Part shown: one piece after another, positions 50,024 to 58,520 of the stretch
Numbering within the stretch: the first letter of the stretch is position 1
How the letters are laid out: every line of letters begins with the position of its first letter
Assembly: GCF_013363975.1 (NCBI RefSeq)
Contig: NZ_JABWGN010000011.1
Location: 371,588 to 435,587 of the forward strand
Length of the DNA stretch: 64,000 bases
Reading direction: 5' to 3'
DNA from: Nonomuraea montanisoli
GTDB lineage: Bacteria; Actinomycetota; Actinomycetes; Streptosporangiales; Streptosporangiaceae
Program-made: the position numbers and the translations under genes
The notes under the pieces: model-generated
Told to the model about the DNA's origin: nothing
The model's input: the letters and a program-made list of their open reading frames with translations, nothing else
The model's database searches: none

Positions 50024-50962
50024 GTGCTGGCTGTCAGGAACACGGACGAGGGGATCCAGGTGCAGGACGTGGCCGGCCCGGAGGGGTCGGGGGTTCGGCT
50101 GGACGTCGCATCGGCGGGGATCTGCGGCACGGACGTCACGTTCGTCGCGAGCGGACTCCAAGGCTTCACGTACGGCCACGAGTTCGCCGGAACGACGGCC
50201 GACGGTGCCGCCTTCGTGGTCGAGCCGTCCATCTACTGTGGCCGTTGCCCGGAATGCACGGCGGGCAACACCCAGCGCTGCGCCGACCCGGCGCACGGCA
50301 CGCTGGGCATCTTCCGGGATGGCGGAATGACGGAATCCGTGGTGGTCCCGGAATACACCCTGCTGCCGCTGCCCGCAGCCCTGCCCGTGCGGGACGCCTG
50401 CCTGGTGGAGCCCGCCGCCGTCGCGTGGCACGGGGTAGGGAAGGCCGAGCCGCGGCCCGGCGAGCGGGTGGTTGTCGTCGGCGGGGGATCCATCGCGCTC
50501 CTCGCGGCGGCCGTCGCGCGCCATCTGGGCTTCGACGTCGACGTGGAAGCTCGTTACGAGCACCAGAGGGCAGCCGCGGAGCGCCTCGGCGCCGGACGCC
50601 CGAAGGGCGACTACGACGTCGTCATCGACGCCGCCGGCAGCCCGTCGGGCCTGGCCCGATGCGCCGAACTGGCCGCGGTGGGCGGACGGGTCGTCGTGCT
50701 GGGCGTCTACGACGACACGATCGGCATCCCGGCGACGCACAGCCTGATCAAGGAGCTGACCTACGTCAACGCCATGGCGTACGGCCGGCCCGACGGCGTG
50801 CGGGAGTTCGGCCAGGCCGCGGACATGCTCGCCGCCCGGCCGGAGATCGCGGAGACCGTCATCACTCACCGGTTCCCGCTGAAGGACGCCGCCGAGGCGT
50901 TCCGCGTGGCCCGCGACAGGTCCGCAGGAGCGATCAAGGTGGTGCTGGAGCCCTCCCGATAG
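50024..50962 (+). CDS. Zinc-dependent MDR-family alcohol dehydrogenase
   Basis: A 312-aa protein. Catalytic-zinc residues lie in SAGICGTDVTF and TYGHEFAG; the structural-zinc loop is CGRCPECTAGNTQRC. The NAD(P) domain has VVVVGGGSIALL. It is slightly short for the family because of compact loops. GTG 50024 follows GGAAAG. TetR-controlled. Substrate unknown. Confidence 0.85.
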   Translation: MLAVRNTDEGIQVQDVAGPEGSGVRLDVASAGICGTDVTFVASGLQGFTYGHEFAGTTADGAAFVVEPSIYCGRCPECTAGNTQRCADPAHGTLGIFRDGGMTESVVVPEYTLLPLPAALPVRDACLVEPAAVAWHGVGKAEPRPGERVVVVGGGSIALLAAAVARHLGFDVDVEARYEHQRAAAERLGAGRPKGDYDVVIDAAGSPSGLARCAELAAVGGRVVVLGVYDDTIGIPATHSLIKELTYVNAMAYGRPDGVREFGQAADMLAARPEIAETVITHRFPLKDAAEAFRVARDRSAGAIKVVLEPSR

Positions 50963-51056
50963 GGCCCTCCGGGCGGGCGTCGCGACGCGGTGATCCGCTC
51001 AGAGAAGGCAGAACGTCGTGCCACCATGATCGCGTCGTTCCGACGAAGGAGGTTGC

Positions 51057-51836
51057 TTGGTCGTTTTCGCCTGCGCGGGGTGCGGCGCCGTGCTGACCGC
51101 GAGGGTGGCGCGGGTGGCGCTTCCCGACCATTCCGGCCAGAAGTACGGCCATGACCTGCTCCCCGGTCTCCTGGAGCCAGGAACGTACGCGGTCGACCCC
51201 GGAGACGGCCGGCCTTGGCGACCATGGAAGCCGGCGCCGGAAGAGCACGGCGTCCGGCTGCTGACGTACTGCATCTCGGGGCCCCCGAACAGGATCGGGA
51301 TCGCGCCGGGTGACGTCCGCGGGACCGTCTTCATCCCGGATCGGCTGGGCGGCTGCTGTTGTGGCTGGGACGGCCAGTACGGCCCCAACCTGGCGTGCGC
51401 GACGTGCGGCTGTCCGGTGGCGACTCGCGTCGACGACTGCGGGTTCTGGCAGGTGGTGTGGCTGGAGCCGGAAGCCGTGCGCCCTGTCTCCGTCGACGGC
51501 CCCGTCCAGCGGGTGATCGACTGGACGGAGCTGCCGAGCACGCCGCCCGTCGATCCGTGTGGTTACTGGAGCCCGCAGTGGGAGGCCGCGGTCGCGGTGG
51601 CACTGGCGCACCTGCTGGCGGTCTCGGGTGGACAGCGGGTGTCCGTCCCTGAGGGACCAGTCGCAGAGGTGTTCCGCCGGGCGATCGACAGCCTGCTCCC
51701 TCCGGGGCCACCGGAACGCCACCTCGTCCTGGCCGGGCCCGGCCTGTCCGCCCCGATCACGGACATCGCCCTGGTGCCACGGCACCCGCAGACCGGCGAG
51801 GTATGGCCGTGCAATACACCCGCTGAAGACCAGTGA
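51057..51836 (+). CDS. Cys-rich hypothetical protein with possible zinc ribbon
   Basis: A 259-aa protein beginning at TTG 51057 after AAGGAGGTTGC, a strong ribosome site. FACAGCG at the N-terminus and GGCCCGWDG plus CATCGCP in the middle supply paired Cys typical of zinc ribbons. The C-terminal part is acidic and helical. No family assigned. Confidence 0.65.
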   Translation: MVVFACAGCGAVLTARVARVALPDHSGQKYGHDLLPGLLEPGTYAVDPGDGRPWRPWKPAPEEHGVRLLTYCISGPPNRIGIAPGDVRGTVFIPDRLGGCCCGWDGQYGPNLACATCGCPVATRVDDCGFWQVVWLEPEAVRPVSVDGPVQRVIDWTELPSTPPVDPCGYWSPQWEAAVAVALAHLLAVSGGQRVSVPEGPVAEVFRRAIDSLLPPGPPERHLVLAGPGLSAPITDIALVPRHPQTGEVWPCNTPAEDQ

Positions 51837-52150
51837 CGACTCCGCCCCCGGCACGGTCTTCGAGACCGACGCGCACGGCGAGCGGACCATCTGGGTGGTG
51901 GTCGAGCGCGAGCCTGCACGGTACGGATCACGTACGGCCTGACCGCACTCACGCCAGAGGACCGGGAACCGCTGCGCGAGTTCGCCGAGCGCCATCCGGA
52001 CTTCCTGCGGACGTGGGAGGAGGAGATCGCCCGCCATCTCGGAGCCAGTGGCGCCACATCCGCGAGAGCGGCTACCGATGACGGTGACACACGCTTTGCC
52101 GGGGGCTCGTCTTGGCGCGGCGGTCTCGATCGTGGCTACGAGGTCCGAAG
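51837..52150 (+). pseudogene. Frameshifted fragment of unknown gene
   Basis: One frame reads GTVFETDAHGERTIWVVVER, then near 51920 a shift continues as RITYGLTALTPEDREPLREF and FLRTWEEEIARHLG. Both pieces have protein-like composition and together suggest a small gene of about 100 residues broken by a frameshift. I cannot name it. Confidence 0.4.
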
Positions 52151-52220
52151 CCGATCTTCTTGAGGGTCGAAGTAGTGCAGGCCGAGTTGGGCTGCGACTT
52201 GGACCGCGGGCCTCGGCCCA

Positions 52221-52829
52221 TCAGGTTCTGCGTGAGATGACCATGATGTATTCGCAGGGAGCGTTCGTTCGGTTGGCGAAGCCGTGGTCCGCGTCGGCCT
52301 GGAAGAACAGGGAGTCGCCGGCGTTCAGGGTCTCGTTGATCCCGCCGATCGCGACAGTGAGGGCGCCTTCGAGCACCACGAGCTGTTTTTCCGTACCCGG
52401 CGGATAGGCGGGCAGCAGCCCGGTGGAGACCTGCGCCGGGAGGTAGTGAACGATCATCTCGGCTCCTCCCGCGCCCGGGGCCGCCGACACCATGTGCCGC
52501 TCGAAGCCGGTTTCCGGGTCACGGAAAACGGGGCGATCGCTCTTGCGCATGACAACGGCCACACCAGACGCGGCAGCGGCCGGCGCACCGATCAGGTCCG
52601 AGAGCGACGCGTCGAGCGCATGGGCGATCCGGGACGCGACGCCGATCGTCGGGCTCTTCTCACCGCGTTCGACCTTGGACAGCATCGCCCGGCTGACCGA
52701 CGACTGCGTGGACAGTTGCTCCAGCGTCAGGCCCGCCTCTTCGCGGCGTCGCCGCACGTTGCCGCCGAACGCGCCGGCCAGGTCGTCACCGTGCTGTAGT
52801 TCGGCCGCGTTGCCGTCTCGCTCGACCAC
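52221..52829 (-). CDS. XRE-family regulator with cupin domain
   Basis: A 202-aa protein. The N-terminal HTH is NVRRRREEAGLTLEQLSTQS and VSRAMLSKVERGEKSPT. The C-terminal cupin has STGLLPAYPPGTEKQLVVLE and GDSLFFQADADHGFAN. I prefer GTG 52829 because GAGGAG precedes it and because ATG 52883 would sit inside the perfect palindrome. Divergent from the metallo-hydrolase, its likely target. Confidence 0.85.
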   Translation of the reverse strand: MVERDGNAAELQHGDDLAGAFGGNVRRRREEAGLTLEQLSTQSSVSRAMLSKVERGEKSPTIGVASRIAHALDASLSDLIGAPAAAASGVAVVMRKSDRPVFRDPETGFERHMVSAAPGAGGAEMIVHYLPAQVSTGLLPAYPPGTEKQLVVLEGALTVAIGGINETLNAGDSLFFQADADHGFANRTNAPCEYIMVISRRT

Positions 52830-52877
52830 CGTGCTCCTCGATCGCTGGGTACCTCGCTGCCCATAGTGTAGGGTTTC

Positions 52878-52906
52878 TCCCATAGAAGAAATGATCTTCT
52901 ATGGGA
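52878..52906. promoter_or_regulatory. Operator, 12-bp perfect inverted repeat
   Basis: TCCCATAGAAGA (52878-52889) and TCTTCTATGGGA (52895-52906) are perfect inverted copies around AATGA, lying between the divergent XRE-cupin and metallo-hydrolase genes. It is the longest perfect operator-like palindrome in the window. Confidence 0.8.
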
Positions 52907-52924
52907 GACATGACGGAGGATCCC

Positions 52925-53743
52925 ATGCGCTTGATCTCAAGTGGCCAGCTCCATGCCACGTTCGAATTCGGCGATCTGCAGGTGGTCTCGTTGCGAGACG
53001 GGTACATCGACATGCCGCCGACACGGCTCCGCGACGAGGACGGGCGCCCGCTCGATGAGCTGCCGGCCGCCGTCCCGCTGGCCGGCGACAACCTGCGGCT
53101 GTCGGTCAACGCCTTCTTCGTCACCGACGGCACGCGGTCGCTTCTCATCGACACCGGCGCGTCCAACGTCTGGCACGACCCCACCATGGGATTGATCTAC
53201 GACGCGCTCGCCGAAGCGGGAATCGACCGCGCGCATGTCACCGATGTGGCCATCACCCACAACCACGAAGACCACGTGAGCGGTCTGATCACGCCGGACG
53301 GTTCGGAGGCGTTCACCCAACTCGAACGCGTGTGGATCGGCGCGGGCGACACCTCGGTGTTCACGGGGCGGCTGGAGCCGATCCGCGACCGGGTCGTACC
53401 CGTGCCGGAGAAGGTCGCGATCAACGACTGGGCCACCGCGATCCCGACACCCGGCCACACACCCGGTCACACCGTCTACGACGTCAGGAGCGGCACCGGC
53501 CACCTTCTCGTCTGGGGCGACACCGTTCACGTTCCCACGCTCCAGTTCGATCAGCCGAACGTGTCCTGGGAGCTCGACGGCAACCAGACCCAGGCGCGCG
53601 CCGCGCGAGCGGCCCTCCTCCGGCAACTGACCGGACCACACCACTTCGTAGCCGGCGCCCACCTCGACTCACCCGGCATCGCCCGGGTAACCCCCTCCGG
53701 CGACGGCTATGCGCTGGAATACCTCGCACCACCGATCGGCTGA
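52925..53743 (+). CDS. MBL-fold metallo-hydrolase
   Basis: A 272-aa metallo-beta-lactamase-fold protein. Metal motif HNHEDH (112-117), LLIDTGAS (Asp 76), PTPGHTPGH, VWGDTVH and VAGAHLD supply the di-metal ligands. ATG 52925 follows GGAGGATCCC; ATG 52910 is an alternative. Known relatives include lactonases and glyoxalase II-like hydrolases. XRE-cupin-controlled. Confidence 0.85.
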   Translation: MRLISSGQLHATFEFGDLQVVSLRDGYIDMPPTRLRDEDGRPLDELPAAVPLAGDNLRLSVNAFFVTDGTRSLLIDTGASNVWHDPTMGLIYDALAEAGIDRAHVTDVAITHNHEDHVSGLITPDGSEAFTQLERVWIGAGDTSVFTGRLEPIRDRVVPVPEKVAINDWATAIPTPGHTPGHTVYDVRSGTGHLLVWGDTVHVPTLQFDQPNVSWELDGNQTQARAARAALLRQLTGPHHFVAGAHLDSPGIARVTPSGDGYALEYLAPPIG

Positions 53744-53807
53744 TCGAGCCTGCCGGCTGCGGGCCGCGCCACCAGGTGGGTCATCGACCCGGCGGGCGCG
53801 CCCACCA

Positions 53808-54494
53808 TCACGGCGTACTTGCCTCGCCGGGATTCTCGGCGCGAGTTACGGAAGCGAGGGCCAGGAACACACCCCACGCGGCGACCAATACCGCGACCGA
53901 CGAGTTCCACCAGTTCGGTGTCAGCCAGGGGAAGGAGCCGACGACGAATGCGGCGGCGGCAAAGATGCCGACAGCTCGCCCGACCAGTCCGGCGCGTGTC
54001 GACCAGCTGAGCGCGACCGCGGCAACGGCGAAACCCAGGAACGCCAGATGCAGGGCGCCGAACGCCGAGCTGACGACCAGTGCCAGAACCTCGGCCGACA
54101 GCCGTACCTCAAACACCGGGTAGACCAGACGCCCCACCGCGAGCAGGAGGACGACGAGGGCGACGAGGGCGGTCGTGAGGGCGGTCACTCCCAGGTTGAT
54201 CCGCGCCGACGGTCCGGCCTTACGCTCGCCGAAGAGGCCGCGGGCACCGGCTCCCCAGCAGATGACCGCGAAGAACAGCAGTTCGTCGCTCCACGACAGG
54301 AGCGAGCGACCGCGTTCGACCCACGCCGTCATTGCGACCGCCTCGGAAGGCGCGCCGGGGAGCAGCGACAACAGCAGCAGGGCGACGCCGGTGAGGAGCG
54401 CCCCAACGATCATCAGCCAGCGGTGCACCCGTAAGTCGATCGCTTGGCGGGACGTCGTGTCTCGTGCCATCGGACCGCCTGCCGTACCCGTCAT
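53808..54494 (-). CDS. Six-helix membrane protein of unknown function
   Basis: A 228-aa protein with hydrophobic segments near residues 27-48, 68-85, 97-118, 130-150, 153-172 and 178-215. ATG 54494 or 54470 may be the start. It converges on the metallo-hydrolase. No family recognised. Confidence 0.7.
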   Translation of the reverse strand: MTGTAGGPMARDTTSRQAIDLRVHRWLMIVGALLTGVALLLLSLLPGAPSEAVAMTAWVERGRSLLSWSDELLFFAVICWGAGARGLFGERKAGPSARINLGVTALTTALVALVVLLLAVGRLVYPVFEVRLSAEVLALVVSSAFGALHLAFLGFAVAAVALSWSTRAGLVGRAVGIFAAAAFVVGSFPWLTPNWWNSSVAVLVAAWGVFLALASVTRAENPGEASTP

Positions 54495-54732
54495 CCGTTC
54501 ACCGTGCCCTGCGCCCTCCGCCTCCCGCGAACGGGTCGCGGAGCGGATCTTAGGCGGCCTCGGTCACAGACGCCAAGGCCGGCCCGTCGGTCGAAGCCAC
54601 CACCGGCGTCGATGCGGTATGTACTCGACCGATTACATCAGAGGGACAGAGCGGTGGACGGTCTCAGCCGTGTCGGCCCGTCCTGGGCCGCATGGCTGCC
54701 TGCCACCTTCCGCCTCGACCACAGGACTGGAC
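54495..54732. other. Intergenic region, no gene seen
   Basis: 238 bp between two divergently oriented genes. Open frames cross it, but none has conserved features or a ribosome site. It presumably held the promoters of the membrane protein and of the former oxidoreductase. Confidence 0.4.
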
Positions 54733-55412
54733 ATGACCGATGTCCTCGTCATCGGCGCCGGACCGGCAGGTGTCTTCGCCGCGCATCGCGCCGCGGACCT
54801 GGGCGCTCGTACCACTCTGGTGACTCGCGAGCAGTTCGGTGGAATGGCGGCCAACGACGGCCCTGTACCGGTCCGTACCCTCGCGCATGCGGCCCGTCTC
54901 ATGCGGGAGGCCCGACAACTCGGTCGGTACGGCATCACCACCGGCGACTTCCGGCTGGACTATCCGCGGCTTCTCGACCGCGTGCGCGAGGTCGTTCACG
55001 ACATCGGGACCCATGCGGCGCTGCGCGCCCGTGTCGACGGCATGGGGGTTGCGCGTCGACGCCTGACAGAGGGGAAGGCCCGCCGAGACCACGACGTGGT
55101 CGTGGCCACCGTCCCCCTCGATGCGGCCGCGCGTCCCGTCATCGACGGCCGGACCGTCGGGTTCTGCAAGCTCGTCGTCGACCGGATCAGTCATCGCATC
55201 CTCGGCTGCCACGTCGTGGGAGAGCGTGCCGTGGAGATCACCCAGGTGGCCGCCGTGGCGATGACGGCTCAGCTGCGGGTCCAGGACCTCGCCCGGATCC
55301 ACTCTCCTTTCCCACGTACGCCGCCGTCGTGGGCCGGGCCGCCTACATCGCCACCCGCCGCCTGGGCCTGGGCCCGGACGCGGACGGACCTCGGTACGAG
55401 CCGCCCTGCTGA
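54733..55412 (+). pseudogene. FAD/NAD(P) oxidoreductase remnant with internal deletion and frameshift
   Basis: From ATG 54733 the FAD-binding N-terminus is intact (DVLVIGAGPAGVFAAHRAA, then QFGGMAANDGPVPVRTLAH). At about 55050-55090 it jumps to the C-terminal dimerisation domain (AARPVIDGRTVGFCKLVVDR, then ILGCHVVGERAVEITQ), so roughly 250-300 residues including the NAD domain are missing. A 2-bp insertion in CTCT near 55303 then shifts frame; the true ending PTYAAVVGRAAYIATRRL stops at 55412. Confidence 0.8.
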
Positions 55413-55533
55413 AGCCGTTCGATCGCGGTGACCTGCGGTTTCGGACTGCCGATCGCCGCCACGTTGTGGAAGAATTGCCGCAGCTAGGCGGCTTCAGTCC
55501 CCCCCGCGAGCAGGACGAGGGAGAGGGACGAGC

Positions 55534-56067
55534 ATGGAGATCAGGCCGCAGGCGGTCGTCATTCCGAAGGAGACCGACCACCTGGAGCAGGGCAAGTACG
55601 GTCCCGTCTATCCGCGGACCCCGGCCTGTTACGGGTTCACCATCATCGCCGACGTCAAACCCGGCCGTGCCGAGGCGATCCGCGGCTACGGCTACACGCT
55701 CGCCACGGCCCTGGAAAGCGATCCGGATCTTCTCGCGCCGCTCAAGCTGCACTACCTGCGCTGGGTGCTGTTCGACGATGACAAGCGTTTCATGTACCAG
55801 GGGATCTTCGACACGGACTTCGACAAGTACACCGAGGATGCCATCGCCCTGTTCACCAGGGCGGGGGTGAACACGGTCTTCGAGAACCTCGAAGGCTTTC
55901 CCGAGGACTGGAAGACCAACCCTGAGGCGTTCGTCAAGTTCGTCCGCGAACACCACTGCCCGAGCTTCATCGAGTACGGCGAGTACCCGTACGTCTCCGC
56001 CGACGAGATCAAGAAAGCTCTGAAGGTCAAGAGCGCTCTGTCGGAGATGCTCGACCAACTGCAGTGA
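55534..56067 (+). CDS. Uncharacterised protein of the peroxidase block (177 aa)
   Basis: A soluble 177-aa protein with GAGGGAGAGGG before the ATG. CYGFTIIADVKPGRAEAIRG, LKLHYLRWVLFDDDKRFMYQ and FDTDFDKYTEDAIALF give an alternating strand-helix pattern like a ferredoxin-type (dimeric alpha+beta barrel) domain, the fold class of DyP and chlorite-dismutase proteins. It has two Cys and an acidic C-terminus. First gene of a four-gene run. Function unknown; a partner or regulator of the peroxidase is inference. Confidence 0.65.
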   Translation: MEIRPQAVVIPKETDHLEQGKYGPVYPRTPACYGFTIIADVKPGRAEAIRGYGYTLATALESDPDLLAPLKLHYLRWVLFDDDKRFMYQGIFDTDFDKYTEDAIALFTRAGVNTVFENLEGFPEDWKTNPEAFVKFVREHHCPSFIEYGEYPYVSADEIKKALKVKSALSEMLDQLQ

Positions 56068-56100
56068 CACCCGCTCGCGCCCGCCACAGGGGGAGATGAG

Positions 56101-57120
56101 ATGAACGAGCCCAGAACCGCGCGCACCTACAACCAGAACCATGTGCCGCGCCCGTACGACCCCGGCCGGCGCCGGTTGAGCATCTACGTGGCCTGGAGCT
56201 TCCCCGCCGAGGCGGGCAGGAACCCGGCCGAGCTGGACAACCGGTTCTCCACGATGACCGAGGTGCGCCGCGTGACGTGGCCCGCCTACGAGGACCCGAA
56301 GTGGTCGGACCCGATGCGCTTCCAGCAAGGCATCGCGGGCGGGCTGGAGTTGTTCTTCTGGGGCTGGCTGCCCTTCCAGCAGTTCGTCCAGGAGACCACC
56401 GGATACCAGGTCCCCGTGTACCAGCGCGTCGACCAGGCGGGCTTCCACACCCCGCTGGACGAGCGCGTGCTGGCGGACACGGACACCCTGTTCGTGTGGG
56501 GACTGGACCACATGATCACCGGTCAGGACGCCACGCCCGCGGAGATCGAGGCGGTGCGTGACTTCCTCACCCGGGAGGGAACCTGCCTGGCACTGGGACC
56601 GCATCACGACGTCGGCGCATCGGACGACATGACTGTCCGCAACATGGAATATCACCATCACGGCGACGCGCTGGTCCCCCGCCAGCAACGTTTCGGCAGG
56701 TACACCCGATCGCTGATGGAGGGTCTGGGGATCCCCGTCGAGAACCGCTACGGACTGCGGCCCGCCGTGACGGACGGGAACAAGAGCGCGCCCCTGTCCA
56801 TCGCCAGGGACCTGGACACCAAGGGATGGCTGGACGGCGTGACCAGCTTCAATTTCCACCTGCACCTGCCGCACTACGCCGTGACCACCGACGCCCCGAA
56901 CGTCATCCACGTCCTGGGCAGGCAGCCCATCGACATGTCCAGACCGCCACATCCGTTCACCGAGGCGGGGAACACCGAGTTCAACATGTTCCTGTGGATG
57001 CCACCCGCCGGTGACCGGGCGGGGGACGTCATCTTCGCCGACACCACGATCTTCAGCTCGCTGTTCGGCGTGGACGAGAGCCTGCGCACCTTCTGGCACA
57101 ACATCGTCTCGGTGAAGTAG
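56101..57120 (+). CDS. Uncharacterised protein of the peroxidase block (339 aa)
   Basis: A soluble 339-aa protein without signal or membrane segment, starting 33 bp after the previous gene behind GGGGGAG. The segment DTLFVWGLDHMITGQDATPA, AEIEAVRDFL, GTCLALGPHHDVG reads like a Rossmann or class-I-amidotransferase-like core. NMEYHHHGDALVP and FNFHLHLPHYAV are His-rich, possibly metal or heme binding. I do not recognise the family. Confidence 0.65.
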   Translation: MNEPRTARTYNQNHVPRPYDPGRRRLSIYVAWSFPAEAGRNPAELDNRFSTMTEVRRVTWPAYEDPKWSDPMRFQQGIAGGLELFFWGWLPFQQFVQETTGYQVPVYQRVDQAGFHTPLDERVLADTDTLFVWGLDHMITGQDATPAEIEAVRDFLTREGTCLALGPHHDVGASDDMTVRNMEYHHHGDALVPRQQRFGRYTRSLMEGLGIPVENRYGLRPAVTDGNKSAPLSIARDLDTKGWLDGVTSFNFHLHLPHYAVTTDAPNVIHVLGRQPIDMSRPPHPFTEAGNTEFNMFLWMPPAGDRAGDVIFADTTIFSSLFGVDESLRTFWHNIVSVK

Positions 57121-57142
57121 CACGGCGGGAAGGCGGGTTCCG

Positions 57143-58480
57143 GTGAGTGAGCACACCCAGGCCCAGGTCAAGCTCGACCTCGACGACATCCAGCGCGGCG
57201 TTCTCAGCCCCAGGCCGACACCGTACGCGGCGACCTACATCCTGTTCCGCATCGACGACCGCGAGCACGGACGGGAGCTGATGCGCCGGGTGAGCGCCGT
57301 GGTGACCTCGGCCGCCGACACGGTCAGCCCGTTGGGTGAGACCTGGGTCAGCGTCGCCCTCACCTACCACGGGCTCAAGGCGCTCGGCGTCCCTGACGAG
57401 TCACTGGACACCTTCGCCTGGGAGTTCCGGCAGGGCATGGCCGCACGGGCCGCCACGCTGAGCGACATCGGGGAGAGCAGCCCCGAGAACTGGGAGCCGC
57501 CGCTCGGCACGCCGGACGTCCACGTGGCCCTGGTGGCGCTCGCGCCCGACAGCGCGCGGCTGGAAGCCGCCATCGACCGGGCCCGTCCCGCCTACGACGC
57601 GTTGACCGGTGTGACGGCGATCTGGCGGCAGAACTGCCACGCGCTGCCCACCGAGACCGAACCCTTCGGCTACCGCGACGGCATCAGCCATCCCGCCGTC
57701 GAGGGCAGCGGCATCGCCGGGTCCAACCGGCTGGAGGCCCCGCTCAAGGCCGGCGAGTTCGTGCTCGGATACCCCGACGAGCTCGGCGGCGTCCAAACCC
57801 CTCAGCCCGACGTACTGGGACGCAACGGCACCTACGTGGCCTTCCGCAAGCTCCACCAGCGCGTCGGCGCGTTCCGGCGCTACCTGAGGGACAACGCCAC
57901 CGGCCCCGAGGACGAGGAGCTGCTGGCAGCGAAGATCATGGGACGCTGGCGCAGCGGCGCCCCCCTGGCCCTCAGCCCATCGCACGACGATCCCGGCCTC
58001 GACGCCGACCCGTACCGCAACAGCTTCCTCTATCAGCAGGACGACCCGGCGGGATTCATCACTCCCGGCGGCAGTCACATCCGCCGGGGCAACCCCCGGG
58101 ACGCGGCGGTGGCGGGTGTACCGAGGCTGCACCGGATGATCAGGCGCGGCACCGTCTACGGCCCGCCCCTGCCCGAAGGCATCCTGGAAGACGACGGAGC
58201 CGACCGCGGCCTGATGTTCGCCTTCATCGGGGCGCACCTGGGGCGGCAGTTCGAGTTCGTCCAGTCCGAATGGATGAACGACGGCGTCTTCTTCGGCTCA
58301 GGCGACGCGAAGGACCCGATCCTCGGATCCCGCGACGGCTCCGGCGACTTCATCGTCCCCCGGCGACCGGTGCGGCGACGCTTGTGCTCGCTGCCCCAGT
58401 TCGTCGTCACGCGCGGCGGCGAATACTGCTTCATGCCAGGACTCACCGCACTGCGCTGGCTCGGCGACCTCACCGACTGA
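57143..58480 (+). CDS. DyP-type heme peroxidase
   Basis: A 445-aa peroxidase starting at GTG 57143. The signature GYRDGISHP (176-184) supplies the catalytic Asp of the GxxDG motif. SHIRRGNPR (311-319, with His 312 as the candidate heme ligand) and LHRMIRRG (329-336, Arg for the distal site) are present. No Tat signal, so cytoplasmic or encapsulated. It begins 22 bp after the 339-aa gene, so the run is an operon. Confidence 0.85.
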   Translation: MSEHTQAQVKLDLDDIQRGVLSPRPTPYAATYILFRIDDREHGRELMRRVSAVVTSAADTVSPLGETWVSVALTYHGLKALGVPDESLDTFAWEFRQGMAARAATLSDIGESSPENWEPPLGTPDVHVALVALAPDSARLEAAIDRARPAYDALTGVTAIWRQNCHALPTETEPFGYRDGISHPAVEGSGIAGSNRLEAPLKAGEFVLGYPDELGGVQTPQPDVLGRNGTYVAFRKLHQRVGAFRRYLRDNATGPEDEELLAAKIMGRWRSGAPLALSPSHDDPGLDADPYRNSFLYQQDDPAGFITPGGSHIRRGNPRDAAVAGVPRLHRMIRRGTVYGPPLPEGILEDDGADRGLMFAFIGAHLGRQFEFVQSEWMNDGVFFGSGDAKDPILGSRDGSGDFIVPRRPVRRRLCSLPQFVVTRGGEYCFMPGLTALRWLGDLTD

Positions 58481-58520
58481 CCATGGCGACGCCACTCTGG
58501 CACGATGACCGGAGATCCAC

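Noticed and set aside
54495..54732. Possible gene between the membrane protein and the oxidoreductase remnant
   Set aside because: Open frames exist but carry no ribosome site and no recognisable motif.
55409..55507. 9-bp inverted repeat CTGAAGCCG...CGGCTTCAG upstream of the peroxidase block
   Set aside because: Arms are 81 bp apart, too far for an ordinary operator; likely chance.
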